Assembly (NCBI GenBank): GCA_964564015.1
Contig: CAZLZR010000022.1
Coordinates: 5,991 to 69,990, forward strand
DNA: 64,000 nucleotides
Origin: Acetivibrio sp964564015
GTDB lineage: Bacteria; Bacillota; Clostridia; Acetivibrionales; Acetivibrionaceae
Direction: 5' to 3'
Positions within the stretch are counted from its first letter, which is position 1; each line of letters opens with the position of its first letter. The position numbers and the translations under genes were made by a program. Of this stretch, positions 52,704-63,500 are shown piece by piece. The notes under the pieces are model-generated. The model ran no database searches. It was given only the letters and a program-made list of their open reading frames with translations, and was not told where the DNA came from.

Positions 52704-52844
52704 TTGGATTACCTTACAGGTAAACAAGTGCCTGTAACAGAATTTATTTCTGGAGCGCGCGGTGCACAGGCAGATGAGGCACATTTTAATGTAATCAAAG
52801 ATTGTAAAACTGTTGTGTTAAAAAGCGCTAGCGTGTTACTATAA
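52704..52844 (+). pseudogene. 3' coding remnant, unidentified
   Basis: A start-less frame reads LDYLTGKQVPVTEFISGARG, then AQADEAHFNVIKDCKTVVLK and TAA at 52842. It looks like the C terminus of a larger enzyme. Parent family not recognised. The rest of 52565-52866 has no gene. Confidence 0.3.
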
Positions 52845-52866
52845 TTTTTTAAATAGGAGAGTTAAG

Positions 52867-54798
52867 ATGAGTTTTTCCAAATCACTATCCCCCATAAAAA
52901 TCGGTACTGTTGAACTAAAAAACCGATATATTGTTCCAGCTATGGGCGCTCACCTGGGCGAACCTAATGGACAAGTTTCCGAACGTACAATTGATTACTA
53001 CGTAACCAGGGCCAAAGGGGGCTATGGCTTAATTATTACCGAATTTACGTGCATTGACCCTGTTGGTATGGCTATGCCAGGTCAATTATGTATTTGGGAT
53101 GATTCTTTTATTCCGGGACATAAGAAATTAACGGAGGAGATCCATAAGAATGGCGGGTTCATTTTCAGTCAACTACATCATGCCGGTCGTCTGTCTTACT
53201 CTATGGTCACAGGTAAGCAACCTGTTGCACCATCTCCCGTGGCCAGTCCCTCGAATAAGGAAATTCCCAGAGAGCTAAAGACAGAGGAAGTTTATGAATT
53301 GATTGAGAGATTTGTTGATGGAGCTGTTCGAGCGAAAAAAGCAGGATACGATGGTGTGGAACTGCATGGCGCACATCAATATATTATCGCGCAATTTATG
53401 TCTCCTTATTCAAACAAACGGATGGATGAATTCGGTGGACACTTTCACAATCGTATGAGATTTGCTGTGGAAATCATAAAGAGGATTAAGGAAAAGTGCG
53501 GCAAAGATTTTCCTGTTAGTATCCGAATCAGTGCAGAAGAATCAGAACATGAAAGTTGGGGAGTAAGGCAGGCCAGAACAGCGGCCAAGGTATTGGAAGA
53601 AGCCGGAGCGGATGTGATTAGCGTCTCCATAGGTGGTGCGTATGGAACAAGCTATAAAACATTAGCTCCTCAAGCGATAGCGCCTGGATTTAATGCTGTA
53701 AATTCAGCATTTATTAAAGAAATGCTGCAAATACCGGTGATTGTCACAGGAAGAATTGTAGATCCATACATCGCGGAGGATATCATTGCTTCAGGTTCAG
53801 CGGATATTGTGTCCTTAGGAAGACCTTCTTTAGCCGATCCCGAATTCCCGAATAAAGTCAAAGAGAACCGGATCGATGAAATCATTCCGTGTGTAGCCTG
53901 TCTCCAAAGATGTGCAGGAGAGGGTGGACGTGATGAATGGGATACGGGGGTTTCCTGTACGTATAATCCGTTCACAGGAAAGGAGGGAATTCTAAAACTT
54001 GTTTCTCCGAAAGAGCCAAAACGAATTGCAATTATCGGCGCTGGTCCTGCCGGACTTGAAACTGCTTGGGTAGCTGCGAAACGTGGGCATTTGGTTACAG
54101 TATTTGATAAAGCAGATCGTCCCGGCGGACAAATTGCAGTTGGAGCAAGACCACCATATAAACAAGAACTATTAAAAGCCGTTCAAACTTATATGACCTT
54201 GGGAAAGAAACATGGTGTTACTTATAAATTAGGTATGGAAGCAACTCCGGAAACGGTTGCAGATTTTGATGAAATTGTCCTGGCTACAGGCGGTGTGCCA
54301 ATTCGACCGGCATTTGAAGGTATAGACGAAGCAGGCGTTGTACAAGCCGTTGATGTACTTGAAGGAAAAGAATTACCAGGAGATAAGGTAATTATCATTG
54401 GCGGAGGTCAAGTTGGTGTAGAGACAGGAGAAATGCTTGCCAATCAGAATCGTCAGGTAACCATCGTAGAAATGAGAGATGAAATTGCAAAAGAAGAGCA
54501 TCCTGATATTCGCTTTTTAACTCATCAACGATTAATTAAATATGGTGTTAACATCCTGACAAACACAAAGGTAAAAGCCCTTTCGAAAGGAAACGTAACG
54601 GTTGAAAAAGATGGGGCTGAGCAAACCTTAAAAGGATTTGATTCCATTATTCTCGCTGTAGGTGTAAAATCGTATAATCCTTTAGAAAAGCCTATGCAGG
54701 AAACCGGCAAGAAAATACACATCATCGGAGATGCAAATAAAACCGGTAATATCACAGATGCCATATACCAAGGAGCCAAGCTTGGTGTTAGCATATAA
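52867..54798 (+). CDS. NADH:flavin oxidoreductase / dienoyl-CoA reductase-like (BaiCD/OYE-FeS)
   Basis: 643 residues. An N-terminal OYE-like FMN barrel (about 1-335; FSQLHHAGRLSY, YDGVELHGAHQYIIAQFMSP) is followed by a [4Fe-4S] Cys cluster (CVACLQRC ... VSCTYNP) and a C-terminal FAD/NAD(P) Rossmann part (about 380-643; IAIIGAGPAGLETAWVAAKR, VIIIGGGQVGVETGEMLAN, HIIGDANKTGNITDA). This is the 2,4-dienoyl-CoA reductase/BaiCD/enoate reductase layout, for reduction of activated alkenes. Substrate unknown. AGGAG precedes the start. Confidence 0.92.
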   Translation: MSFSKSLSPIKIGTVELKNRYIVPAMGAHLGEPNGQVSERTIDYYVTRAKGGYGLIITEFTCIDPVGMAMPGQLCIWDDSFIPGHKKLTEEIHKNGGFIFSQLHHAGRLSYSMVTGKQPVAPSPVASPSNKEIPRELKTEEVYELIERFVDGAVRAKKAGYDGVELHGAHQYIIAQFMSPYSNKRMDEFGGHFHNRMRFAVEIIKRIKEKCGKDFPVSIRISAEESEHESWGVRQARTAAKVLEEAGADVISVSIGGAYGTSYKTLAPQAIAPGFNAVNSAFIKEMLQIPVIVTGRIVDPYIAEDIIASGSADIVSLGRPSLADPEFPNKVKENRIDEIIPCVACLQRCAGEGGRDEWDTGVSCTYNPFTGKEGILKLVSPKEPKRIAIIGAGPAGLETAWVAAKRGHLVTVFDKADRPGGQIAVGARPPYKQELLKAVQTYMTLGKKHGVTYKLGMEATPETVADFDEIVLATGGVPIRPAFEGIDEAGVVQAVDVLEGKELPGDKVIIIGGGQVGVETGEMLANQNRQVTIVEMRDEIAKEEHPDIRFLTHQRLIKYGVNILTNTKVKALSKGNVTVEKDGAEQTLKGFDSIILAVGVKSYNPLEKPMQETGKKIHIIGDANKTGNITDAIYQGAKLGVSI

Positions 54799-54902
54799 AC
54801 CTTAACATTACAAGAAGAAACGAATTAAAAAATAATAATGGCTGCCGTAGTAACAATTATTATTTTGATAGCATGGAATATATTGGAGGGTTATTTGTGG
54901 TA

Positions 54903-54931
54903 TTGACATCTCGTTAAAACTATATTATTAT
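54903..54931 (+). promoter_or_regulatory. Promoter of the MATE leader
   Basis: TTGACA (54903-54908), exact 17-bp spacer, TATTAT (54926-54931), a near-consensus sigma-A promoter. It predicts a transcript start near 54938 and a leader of about 225 nt. Confidence 0.8.
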
Positions 54932-54937
54932 AGCAAT

Positions 54938-55040
54938 TGTTTTGCTAGTTAAGCCTAGACTTTGCCACCGGGTAAAGTTTTTAAGGTGTTCTGAAACATT
55001 CCGTTAGGTCTTAGAAGGAATGTTTTTAGGGCACCTTTTT
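54938..55040 (+). promoter_or_regulatory. Candidate guanidine-IV (mepA-type) riboswitch with terminator
   Basis: The leader begins with CTAG...CTAG, then the hairpin ACTTTGCCACCGGGTAAAGT (54959-54978), whose loop has the CACCGGG block. Then comes a terminator from AAGGTG (54983) to GCACCTTTTT (55031-55040) with inner stem ACATTCC/GGAATGT. The loop CCACC can pair with GGTG at the foot of the terminator, so loop pairing would block termination. A short conserved hairpin with a terminator ahead of a MATE exporter is the layout I associate with the clostridial mepA/guanidine-IV class. The assignment is from memory of the motif. Confidence 0.5.
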
Positions 55041-55140
55041 ACTATATCTTCTAAAAGTTTGTTTTGCAAACTGTATAGAAGATATAGTTCATCTGTTTAT
55101 CGCAGCGGAACCTACTACTTTGATTACTGCTTCCGCTGCG
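55041..55140 (+). promoter_or_regulatory. Two further hairpins before the MATE RBS
   Basis: Hairpin A: ACTATATCTTCTA (55041-55053) with TAGAAGATATAGT (55076-55088), 13 bp perfect, with a small inner stem. Hairpin B: CGCAGCGGAA (55101-55110) with TTCCGCTGCG (55131-55140), 10 bp perfect, ending ten bases before AAGGAGG. They add a second regulatory or stability layer downstream of the terminator. Confidence 0.7.
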
Positions 55141-55165
55141 AAATATTTTGAAGGAGGAGTATTGT

Positions 55166-56458
55166 ATGGAAAAGTCTTTAATCAAAAACTTCATAAAATA
55201 TGTTGGTTTAAATATCATGGGTATGATAGGGCTTTCCTGTTACATTTTAGCAGATACTTTTTTTATAGCCAAAGCATTAGGAGCCGATGGTATTACAGCG
55301 CTTAATTTTTCTATTCCGATTTATAGTGTGATTCATGGCACCGGATTAATGATTGGTATTGGCGGAGCTGCAAGATACAGTATATTAAGAGCCCAAAACA
55401 AAGATAAGGAAGCTAATATGGTATTTACCACCAGTATGAAATTAGGTGTTCTATCAGGAGTTATCTTTGCAATAATCGGTATATCCGGGTCAAGATCTTT
55501 AGCTTTGCTTCTAGGTGCCGATATGTACACATTACCGCTGACAAAAACATACTTGACGGTAATACTATGCTTTGCGCCATTTTTTATCATAAATAACGTT
55601 TTGCTTGCTTTTGTGCGTAATGATAATAATCCGAATTTATCAATGATTGCAATGTTGACAGGTAGCTTTTCAAATATTGTTTTAGATTATATATTCATGT
55701 TCCCACTTAAAATGGGTATGTTTGGCGCTGCTTTTGCAACTGGTCTTGCACCAATAATAAGCATCGTCATACTTCTAATACATTTTGTGAAAGGAAAAAA
55801 CAATTTTATGTATATTCAAAACAGAATAGTCTGGTCTTCGATTTTGGATATATTTAGTTTAGGATTGTCTACTTTTATTACTGAGGTTTCTTCCGCTGTT
55901 GTTCTTATAACCTTTAATCTTGTGATTTTAAGGCTAAAGGGCAACTTGGGTGTTGCTGCATATGGAATTGTTGCCAATATAGCACTTGTGGGTATTGCAA
56001 TATTTACCGGAATAGCACAAGGTGTACAACCTCTTATCAGCAAAGGATATGGATTGAAAAATTATGAGGTGTTAGGAAAAGTGCTTAAATATGCTTTGCT
56101 AACCTCGCTTTCCATAGCAACAGTTATATATTTTGGTATGTTTTTTTATGCCGACAATATCATCGGGATTTTTAACAACCAGAATAACCTTGAAATAGCC
56201 CGTATTGCAAAGACAGGACTCAGGATTTATTTTGCAGGTTTTTTCTTTGTGGGTATCAATATAATTATGGCTATGTATTTAAGTGCTACAGAACGTGCAA
56301 AGAATGCATTTATCATTTCTGTAGCAAGAGGATGTATTATTATTGTTCCTCTGGTTCTTTTATTAAGTAGAATCTGGAATATGACAGGTGTGTGGCTTGC
56401 TTTTGTTTTGACGGAATGTATTGTGACTATGTTACTTGGAATTCTTAATATAAATTGA
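55166..56458 (+). CDS. MATE family efflux transporter
   Basis: 430 residues from ATG 55166 (MEKSLIKNFIKYVGLNIMGM), eight bases after AAGGAGGAG; the TTG at 55148 overlaps that RBS. Twelve hydrophobic helices in the two-bundle MATE pattern, with LADTFFIAKALGADGITALN in helix 1-2 and FTGIAQGVQPLISKGYG at the start of the second half. A cation/drug antiporter of the MepA-like group. If the leader is a guanidine riboswitch, guanidinium-type cations are likely substrates. Confidence 0.92.
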   Translation: MEKSLIKNFIKYVGLNIMGMIGLSCYILADTFFIAKALGADGITALNFSIPIYSVIHGTGLMIGIGGAARYSILRAQNKDKEANMVFTTSMKLGVLSGVIFAIIGISGSRSLALLLGADMYTLPLTKTYLTVILCFAPFFIINNVLLAFVRNDNNPNLSMIAMLTGSFSNIVLDYIFMFPLKMGMFGAAFATGLAPIISIVILLIHFVKGKNNFMYIQNRIVWSSILDIFSLGLSTFITEVSSAVVLITFNLVILRLKGNLGVAAYGIVANIALVGIAIFTGIAQGVQPLISKGYGLKNYEVLGKVLKYALLTSLSIATVIYFGMFFYADNIIGIFNNQNNLEIARIAKTGLRIYFAGFFFVGINIIMAMYLSATERAKNAFIISVARGCIIIVPLVLLLSRIWNMTGVWLAFVLTECIVTMLLGILNIN

Positions 56459-56485
56459 GTTCAAGTACTTACTTTATATAGAAAC

Positions 56486-58732
56486 TTAATCTGATTCAGA
56501 GTTTTTAATTCTTTTTTTATAATACAATGACTGGTCAGCTTGTATCATCAACTGCTCAATTGTAATATTGGAATCCTTATCATACTTTACCACTCCCAAG
56601 CTAAGGGAGAGTTTATACTGATTGTTTGAGTTATTATTGAATAAATCACAATAATAACTAATCCTGTTTTGGACAGTTTCTATTAATCCCTCGTTGGTGT
56701 CTGAAGTGAAAATTGTAAATTCGTCTCCTCCGATTCTTGCCACAATATCTTCTTTTCTAAAGGAACATTTTAATACTTTTGCCATTTTTTTTATGGCAAC
56801 ATCACCTTCATCATGGCCAAATGTATCGTTTATTTTTTTTAGCCCATCCATATCAGCAAAGAAAAGAAGTCCGGATTTACCCTCCTCTTTTGCAAGTTTT
56901 AGTGCACGCTGAGATAAATTCAAGAATCCTCTCCGATTATAGAGACCTGTAAGTTCATCTGTTTGGGAAAGTGTATTTAAGGCTATGGTATAGTCTTTAA
57001 GCTCCTTTATCGATTCTTTAAGTTTACTTTTCTCTGTAACATCAGTCATAATAACCATGATTTTTTTTCTTTTACTGGCATCCAAAATCAGTTTGTATTC
57101 TATATATACCTTCTTTTGGTTTATATCAACAAGACCTGATAATGAATCAAAATATATAGATGTATTTTGTACGTCTTCGTGATTAAATGATTTTTTTAAT
57201 TCAGTACATAAGAAGGTTTCAGATTCGCTATTTTGTGTATAGACCAACGATGGGAAAAATTGATTGGCTATTTCTCTTTGAAAGATATCTATGCAAACAC
57301 TGCTGTACTCCCCTTCTACCATAAGATTGTCATTGATTGTCAAGAATCCTTGTCCGGCATTATTTAAAAGGCTTCTTAAGTGGTTTTCGTTCAGCAACAT
57401 TTTTTGGCGGAAGGCTTCCCTTTCAAGAGTAAAAACTATTGACTCCAGCCCATAGAGTAAATGGTTGAAATTGTATAAGGATGATATCTCATTAAGTGGA
57501 GCTACAGTCGCTAAAATTCCCCATTCTGAATTATTAGATCTTATAATATGGAGCCAGATTATGTCTTTCTCATCTACACATGGAAATTGAAAGGTGTATT
57601 CTTCAGGTGGAAAACACTCGGAAGAGCATAAAAAATCTATCCTTTGAGGATTCTCCGTAGAAGAATTATATATGCGTTGGACACTTAGTTTGTCACTGTA
57701 ATCTTCGTTTACTAAACCCAAACAGCCACATTTGGAATTATGAAATAAAAGCCATACAGAATCCTTTATTTCTTCCAAACTGGCTTCAGCCATCTGTCTT
57801 CCCAACCTGATATATATATCCATAACTTTTTCCATATAAAAAGTTGTTTTCTTTAACTGCTCTGGGGTTTTTTCGGTTTTGAAAGATATATTTTCTGCAG
57901 TTTCAGTGCAACTACACGAAAGGCGGGTGACAATATTTGACTTTATGTAAGTTTTATTATAGGGAATCTTTTCACCATTAATTAAGCTAATAAGCGTACT
58001 GGCAGCAGTTTTACCCAATCCGGGAACATCCTGGACAACACTTGATATTGGAGGTGAATATTCTTTTGCAAGTTCAAAATCATCATAGCCAAACACAGCT
58101 ATATCTTCCGGAACCATAAAACCGTATTCAATAAGTGCCTCAATAGCACCTTGAGCCAGATAATCATTACCACAAACAACTGCTGTAAACTTAGCCCCGG
58201 AATCAATAAACTTTTTAATTGCCAGCTTTCCATCAAGTTGCAAAGTATCTTTTGTGTTACATATTAAATTATCATCATAGGGGATCCCGTTTTCTTCTAG
58301 TGCAAGTTGGTATCCTTTATGCCTTTCTCTCATATCATAATGACGAAAATCTGCAATAAATGCAATATTTCTATGTCCATGATAAATTAAATGTTCAACA
58401 GAGGCCTTCGCTCCACCAATATTGTCTGTTAGAACATAATGGCATTTATCACTTTCAATATCTCCACCTATCATAACAATAGGCTTTTTCAGCTGTGACA
58501 AATGTTCATAGTAATCGGTATTAACGGCATTTGGTAATATGATATATCCATCAATATAATTTGATGCAAGTTTATAATAAGTATCCAAACAACTTCCATT
58601 AAGAAAACGTGTCAGAATAACTATCATCTGCATGTTGTTGGATACTATTTCATGATAAATATTTTTTAATAAAACACCATAATAAAAGCCTTCAGTAATT
58701 TCGGTAATTACACCAATACATTTATTACTCAT
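56486..58732 (-). CDS. LacI-type ligand-sensor / diguanylate cyclase fusion
   Basis: 748 residues. The N-terminal about 280 residues are a LacI/Peripla_BP_3 sugar-sensor fold (IGVITEITEGFYYGVLLKNI, DGYIILPNAVN, GHRNIAFIADF, AVVCGNDYLAQGAIEALIEY, FGYDDFELAKEYSPPISSVV) with no HTH and no signal peptide, so it senses in the cytosol. A middle region includes a PAS-like segment. The C terminus is a GGDEF domain with an intact ARIGGDEFTIF and an inhibitory RxxD site (RKED) five residues before it. It should make c-di-GMP in response to a small ligand. Convergent with the MATE gene; its 5' end faces the NRPS cluster. Confidence 0.9.
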   Translation of the reverse strand: MSNKCIGVITEITEGFYYGVLLKNIYHEIVSNNMQMIVILTRFLNGSCLDTYYKLASNYIDGYIILPNAVNTDYYEHLSQLKKPIVMIGGDIESDKCHYVLTDNIGGAKASVEHLIYHGHRNIAFIADFRHYDMRERHKGYQLALEENGIPYDDNLICNTKDTLQLDGKLAIKKFIDSGAKFTAVVCGNDYLAQGAIEALIEYGFMVPEDIAVFGYDDFELAKEYSPPISSVVQDVPGLGKTAASTLISLINGEKIPYNKTYIKSNIVTRLSCSCTETAENISFKTEKTPEQLKKTTFYMEKVMDIYIRLGRQMAEASLEEIKDSVWLLFHNSKCGCLGLVNEDYSDKLSVQRIYNSSTENPQRIDFLCSSECFPPEEYTFQFPCVDEKDIIWLHIIRSNNSEWGILATVAPLNEISSLYNFNHLLYGLESIVFTLEREAFRQKMLLNENHLRSLLNNAGQGFLTINDNLMVEGEYSSVCIDIFQREIANQFFPSLVYTQNSESETFLCTELKKSFNHEDVQNTSIYFDSLSGLVDINQKKVYIEYKLILDASKRKKIMVIMTDVTEKSKLKESIKELKDYTIALNTLSQTDELTGLYNRRGFLNLSQRALKLAKEEGKSGLLFFADMDGLKKINDTFGHDEGDVAIKKMAKVLKCSFRKEDIVARIGGDEFTIFTSDTNEGLIETVQNRISYYCDLFNNNSNNQYKLSLSLGVVKYDKDSNITIEQLMIQADQSLYYKKRIKNSESD

Positions 58733-59157
58733 AGTGCCTCCATGTGTATAGAATATAAATTGTATGAAAGCAATTAGTGAATTATATTCAAGTAATACAA
58801 TAATTCAAATAACTCCTGGTGCGTATGAATAAATTTTGTGGGTGAAGTTGATACTTTCATGATTGTATACTGATATGAATAGTTAGCTTCTTTTTAACGT
58901 CGAAACACACAATCTCCATATTATATATCGGATATTAAATGATAACTAATAATCATTTTCTAGCAAAGTAGTGAAGGATAAAAACAATTTTCAAAATTCA
59001 ATTTTTTTTCAATAAAAATTCATTTAAGATTCAAGTTCCATTCCATTCATTGTGATAATAACCCTTTATAATTATGCTATAGATATCGAATTGTAAAAGT
59101 AGATAAATTTGATTATCGGGCTGGATATTCTGAAAATGCTCTAATGCCCGCATATGC

Positions 59158-59190
59158 AACCTGGTTGTTTGCAAACAAATGAACCGGGTT
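59158..59190. promoter_or_regulatory. Nested inverted repeat upstream of the cyclase gene
   Basis: AACCTGGTT (59158-59166) and AACCGGGTT (59182-59190) are inverted copies with one mismatch, and between them lies the perfect palindrome TGTTTGCAAACA (59166-59177). It is a candidate operator for the biosynthetic operon that starts at 59272. The rest of 58733-59271 is AT-rich promoter-type sequence with no gene. Confidence 0.45.
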
Positions 59191-59271
59191 AATCATATAT
59201 TTATCTCTAAGGATTTAAAAGCTTTAGTTGCCTGACACATAACCATCAATTTGAAAAGGAAGGAAATAACT

Positions 59272-60420
59272 ATGCTTTATGAATACCACATAAAAACAGG
59301 GGAATTGGAATATCCGTACTATCTTTCTGACAATACCGAAGACTTTGTTGAAAAGCTAAAACTGACTGGAATTAATTCCGCTTTTATAGTATTTGACGAT
59401 GCGTTGAATATAGATTATACAATGAAATTAAAGAAGTTGGTGGAAAAAGAAATCAGTTGTGAGGTTGTAAGTGTAAAGGTCAGCGAGAAGAATAAAAGTG
59501 TTGCTGAAGTAGGACTAATCTCAGAGCGCTTATTGGAACTTGGCATTAACAGAAAATCTTGCATAGTTGCAGTTGGAGGAGGAGTTCTTGGTAATATAGC
59601 AGGTCTGGTGGCAGGGTTACTGTACAGGGGAATAAAGCTTGTTCATATTCCTACTACAGTGATGGCAGCAACAGATTCTGTGTTATCATTAAAGCAGGCA
59701 GTAAATACCAGCCTTGGCAAAAACCTTTTAGGGATGTTTTATAAACCGGAAATGGTTTTTACAGATTATACAAGTCTTTTGAGCCTTCCAAAACGTGATT
59801 ATAATGCAGGCCTGGTTGAATTAGTAAAAAACCTTGTTTCGGTAATCCCGCAGCAAATACCTGAATTGTACGAAATCCTCAATGATAGGGTCGAATATAC
59901 ATTTGAAGAATTTAATCTGTTTCTGGATTTGTCGATTAAAGCTAAATGCAGCCTTCTGAAAAAAGATATGTACGAAAAGAAAGAAGCCTTGGTATTTGAG
60001 TACGGGCATACAGTCGGACATGCTGTTGAATTCCTTTCAAAGGGTGAGATTAAGCATGGAGAGGGAGTAGCGTTCGGGCTAATGGTTGAAAGTGAGGTAA
60101 GCCATGAATTGGGCTATCTTAAGGAAAATGAAGTAGATGTTCATTACAGGCTTTTGGAGAAAATTGGAATGGCAAACCCGCTTTCCAGCGTGGATTTATA
60201 TTCAATAGATGAGATATGGAATGTTATGAAACATGACAATAAACGTGGGTACATACCTGAAAATGATGATGCCGTTCCGATGGTTCTGCTAAAATCACTT
60301 GGAAAGTGCTACGGAGAGGACACCAACTATATCAAACTTGTTCCCAAAAATGTTTTTGAAAAGAGTATGAAAAAGGTCACTGATAGGCTTGAAAATTCAA
60401 GAAGTATATTTACGAGTTAG
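59272..60420 (+). CDS. Sedoheptulose-type cyclase, probable 2-deoxy-scyllo-inosose synthase
   Basis: 382 residues from ATG 59272 (MLYEYHIKTGELEYPYYLSD), preceded by AAGGAAGG. AroB-fold cyclase: NAD-binding VAVGGGVLGNIAGLVAGLLY, HIPTTVMAATDSVLSLKQAV, GKNLLGMFYKPEMVFTD, zinc ligands in FEYGHTVGHAVEF and IKHGEGVAFGLM. TDSVLSLKQAVN and LVELVKN are the words of 2-deoxy-scyllo-inosose synthases, where dehydroquinate synthases have DSSVGGKTGIN and EVIKYG. It would turn glucose 6-phosphate into the cyclitol core of aminocyclitols. The next gene is an NRPS, 168 bp downstream on the same strand. 2-epi-5-epi-valiolone-type activity is a less likely alternative. Confidence 0.8.
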   Translation: MLYEYHIKTGELEYPYYLSDNTEDFVEKLKLTGINSAFIVFDDALNIDYTMKLKKLVEKEISCEVVSVKVSEKNKSVAEVGLISERLLELGINRKSCIVAVGGGVLGNIAGLVAGLLYRGIKLVHIPTTVMAATDSVLSLKQAVNTSLGKNLLGMFYKPEMVFTDYTSLLSLPKRDYNAGLVELVKNLVSVIPQQIPELYEILNDRVEYTFEEFNLFLDLSIKAKCSLLKKDMYEKKEALVFEYGHTVGHAVEFLSKGEIKHGEGVAFGLMVESEVSHELGYLKENEVDVHYRLLEKIGMANPLSSVDLYSIDEIWNVMKHDNKRGYIPENDDAVPMVLLKSLGKCYGEDTNYIKLVPKNVFEKSMKKVTDRLENSRSIFTS

Positions 60421-60588
60421 TTAGTGATTTTGCTGATTTAGATAAAAGCTATGGTAGCATGTAGGAAGGGAATGGAAATAGAGTGGGTTGAGTTGTTTGG
60501 GATTTAGGGGATTCTAAGCAATAAAAATAGAGTAGCATTTCTTATGAAATGCCAAGAGATATGAAGAGAGAATATATTTGGGGGATGT

Positions 60589-63500
60589 ATGCCGATGGAA
60601 CTATATAGTAATTTGACGGAGCTGATTTTGAAAAAGGATGATAATAAGGGTATTACATTCATTGAGGGAGAATGTGATGAGGTATACATCTCATATAAGA
60701 AATTATATGAAAAATCACTGGAAGTCTTACATAATTTGCAGGCTAAAGGCATTGGGCGTGGTAGTGAGCTGGTTTTTCAAATTGAGAATAATTACGGCTT
60801 TGCTTTATGTTTTTGGGCCTGTATACTTGGAGGTATAATTCCTGTTCCTGTAACGGTTGGAAACAACCATGAACACAGGCAAAAGTTATTAAGAATACTG
60901 GATATTCTAAAGAATCCGTTTCTACTAACTGATAATAAGGGGACAAAAGTTCTTCAGAAGTTGTCGGATGATGGCTTGAGCGAGGAGAAAATCGAAAAAG
61001 TAGCTCAAAAATTGATTTTACTTGAAGAACTTATGGAATCTAATGGTACCGGAGTTGTTTACAAACCCTTACGTGAGGATATTGCCTTTATACAATTTTC
61101 ATCCGGTTCAACCGGTGATCCCAAGGGTGTGGTACTTACTCATCACAACCTGTTAACCAATATAGACGGAATCATTTCAGGGATGGCTGCAACTACAGAA
61201 GAGAGTTCTCTTAGTTGGATGCCTTTAACCCATGATATGGGACTTATTGGATTTCATCTGGCACCTATGGCAGCCGGTATGAATCAATACATTATGCCCA
61301 CATCTCTATTTATACGTCATCCGGTTTTATGGCTGAAAAAGGCTAATGAACACAGAATAAACCTTCTCTCATCACCAAATTTCGGATACAAGTACTTTCT
61401 TGAATTTTATAAACCTGAAATAGCAGCTGATTGGGATCTTTCTTGTGTAAGGTTGATAATTAACGGAGCGGAACCTATATCAGTGGATTTATGCAAAAGG
61501 TTCCTAGATAAGATGAAAGACCATGGTCTCAAGTCCAATGTGATGTTCAATGTTTTTGGTATGGCGGAAGCAAGTCTGGCAGTAACATTCCCACCGCTTA
61601 ATGAGGAAATTGCCTCCATAAAGCTTGAGCGTGAATTTCTATTTGTTGGAGACAGCATAAAAGAAGTAAACAATAGTTGTGACACAAATTGGGTGGAGTT
61701 CGCCGATCTTGGCTATCCTGTAAAGGGCTCTTCCGTAAGGATTTGTGATAATGACGGCTGTGTATTGGGTGAAAATAAGGTGGGTAATATCGAAATACAT
61801 GGAGAGAATGTGACTTCAGGGTACTATAATAACCCGGAAGCCACATTAAATACTATCAGGGAGGATGGTTGGCTGAAAACCGGGGATTTGGGATTCTTGA
61901 AAGACGGAAGGCTGATAGTTACCGGAAGGGCTAAGGATATAATATTTGTAAACGGGCAGAACTATTATGCACATGACGTAGAAAGGGTATCTGAACAGGT
62001 TGAAGGTATAGAACTTGGCAGGGTGGTTGCTTGTGGTGTATTTAATACTGTTTCGCAAAAAGATGACATTATTATTTTAGTTTTATTTAAAAAGAAGCTT
62101 ATACATTTTGTTGAATTGGCTGTCAGTTTGAAAAATCATATATATAGTAAGATGGGGTTGGAGGTTGCACATATAATTCCGGTTAAGGATATTCCTAAAA
62201 CAACAAGCGGAAAGATTCAAAGATATAAGATGGCGGAGCGATATGAAAAGGGTGAGTATGATTTATCAATTAAAGAGCTCGAAATTCTTTTAAATGAGTA
62301 CCAAGCCCTTCAGGTTACAGACACTCCCCAGGATGGGACAGAAGAGAAACTTGCCGGAATTTGCCGAGAGGTGTTGCACATTAATACCATCGGTAGGAAT
62401 GATAATATATTTGAACAAGGTGGGGATTCGCTCAAGGCTTCCATACTGGTTTCAAAAATACATAAACATTTTGATGCAGAGATTTCTTTGGAAGATCTGT
62501 ATAGCTTCCCGACTATAAGGGAACTTGCAGAATTTGTGGATAGATCGGATAAAAGCGAATATATCAGGATTCCGACTGTAAAAATGAACACATATTATGC
62601 GGTATCTCCGGCACAGAAGAGAGTTTATGCTTTGGATAGGATTGAGGGCTCAGGAACAAGCTATAACATCCCTGCAGCCATGATGATAGAAGGCTCTCTT
62701 GATGTTCAAAAGGTAGAGGAAGTTTTTAAGGCCTTAATTCAGCGCCATGAAACTCTCCGTACATCCTTTGAGGTGATAGATGGGCAGCCTGTTCAAAGGG
62801 TACATGAACAGGTGGATTTTAGTATGGAGAGGCTTAATATAGATGAGTTGGAAGATAGTGAAGAAAATATAAGAAAAAAAATAGATGAGTTGGCCCAGAA
62901 GTTCATAAAGCCCTTCAATTTGTCAAAATCACCGCTTATAAGGGTTGGACTTGTCAGAATATCTGACAGGAAGCATATTTTGATGCTGGATATGCACCAT
63001 ATCATATCGGATGGAACTTCTATGGGTATTATGGTTAAAGAATTTGATAGCTTATTTAGGGGAGTAAAATTACAGGAATTAAGTTTGCAGTACAAGGATT
63101 ATGCGCAATGGAAACACGATAGTTTAATCAAAGGAAGCTCAAAGAAAGCGGAGAAATACTGGTTAAGTAAGTTCTCTGGTGAAATTCCCGTACTATCCAT
63201 GCCTTTGGATTTTCAGAGGCCTGCTGTGAGAAGCTTTGAGGGGGATAGTATAAGATTTGGTATTGATAAAGGCCTGAAAGACAAGATTAGGAAGCTTGCA
63301 TCATCAAAAGGTGTAAGCCTTTATGCGTTTCTTTTGGCAGCATACAATGTTCTGCTGTCAAAATATTGTGGCCAGGATGATATTATTGTCGGTTCTCCTG
63401 TAGCGGGAAGGGGTCATCCTGACTTGGAAAACATCATGGGTATGTTTGTAAATACAATTCCTGTTAGAAGTTTTCCGACAGCCAGTAAAACCTTCTCCTA

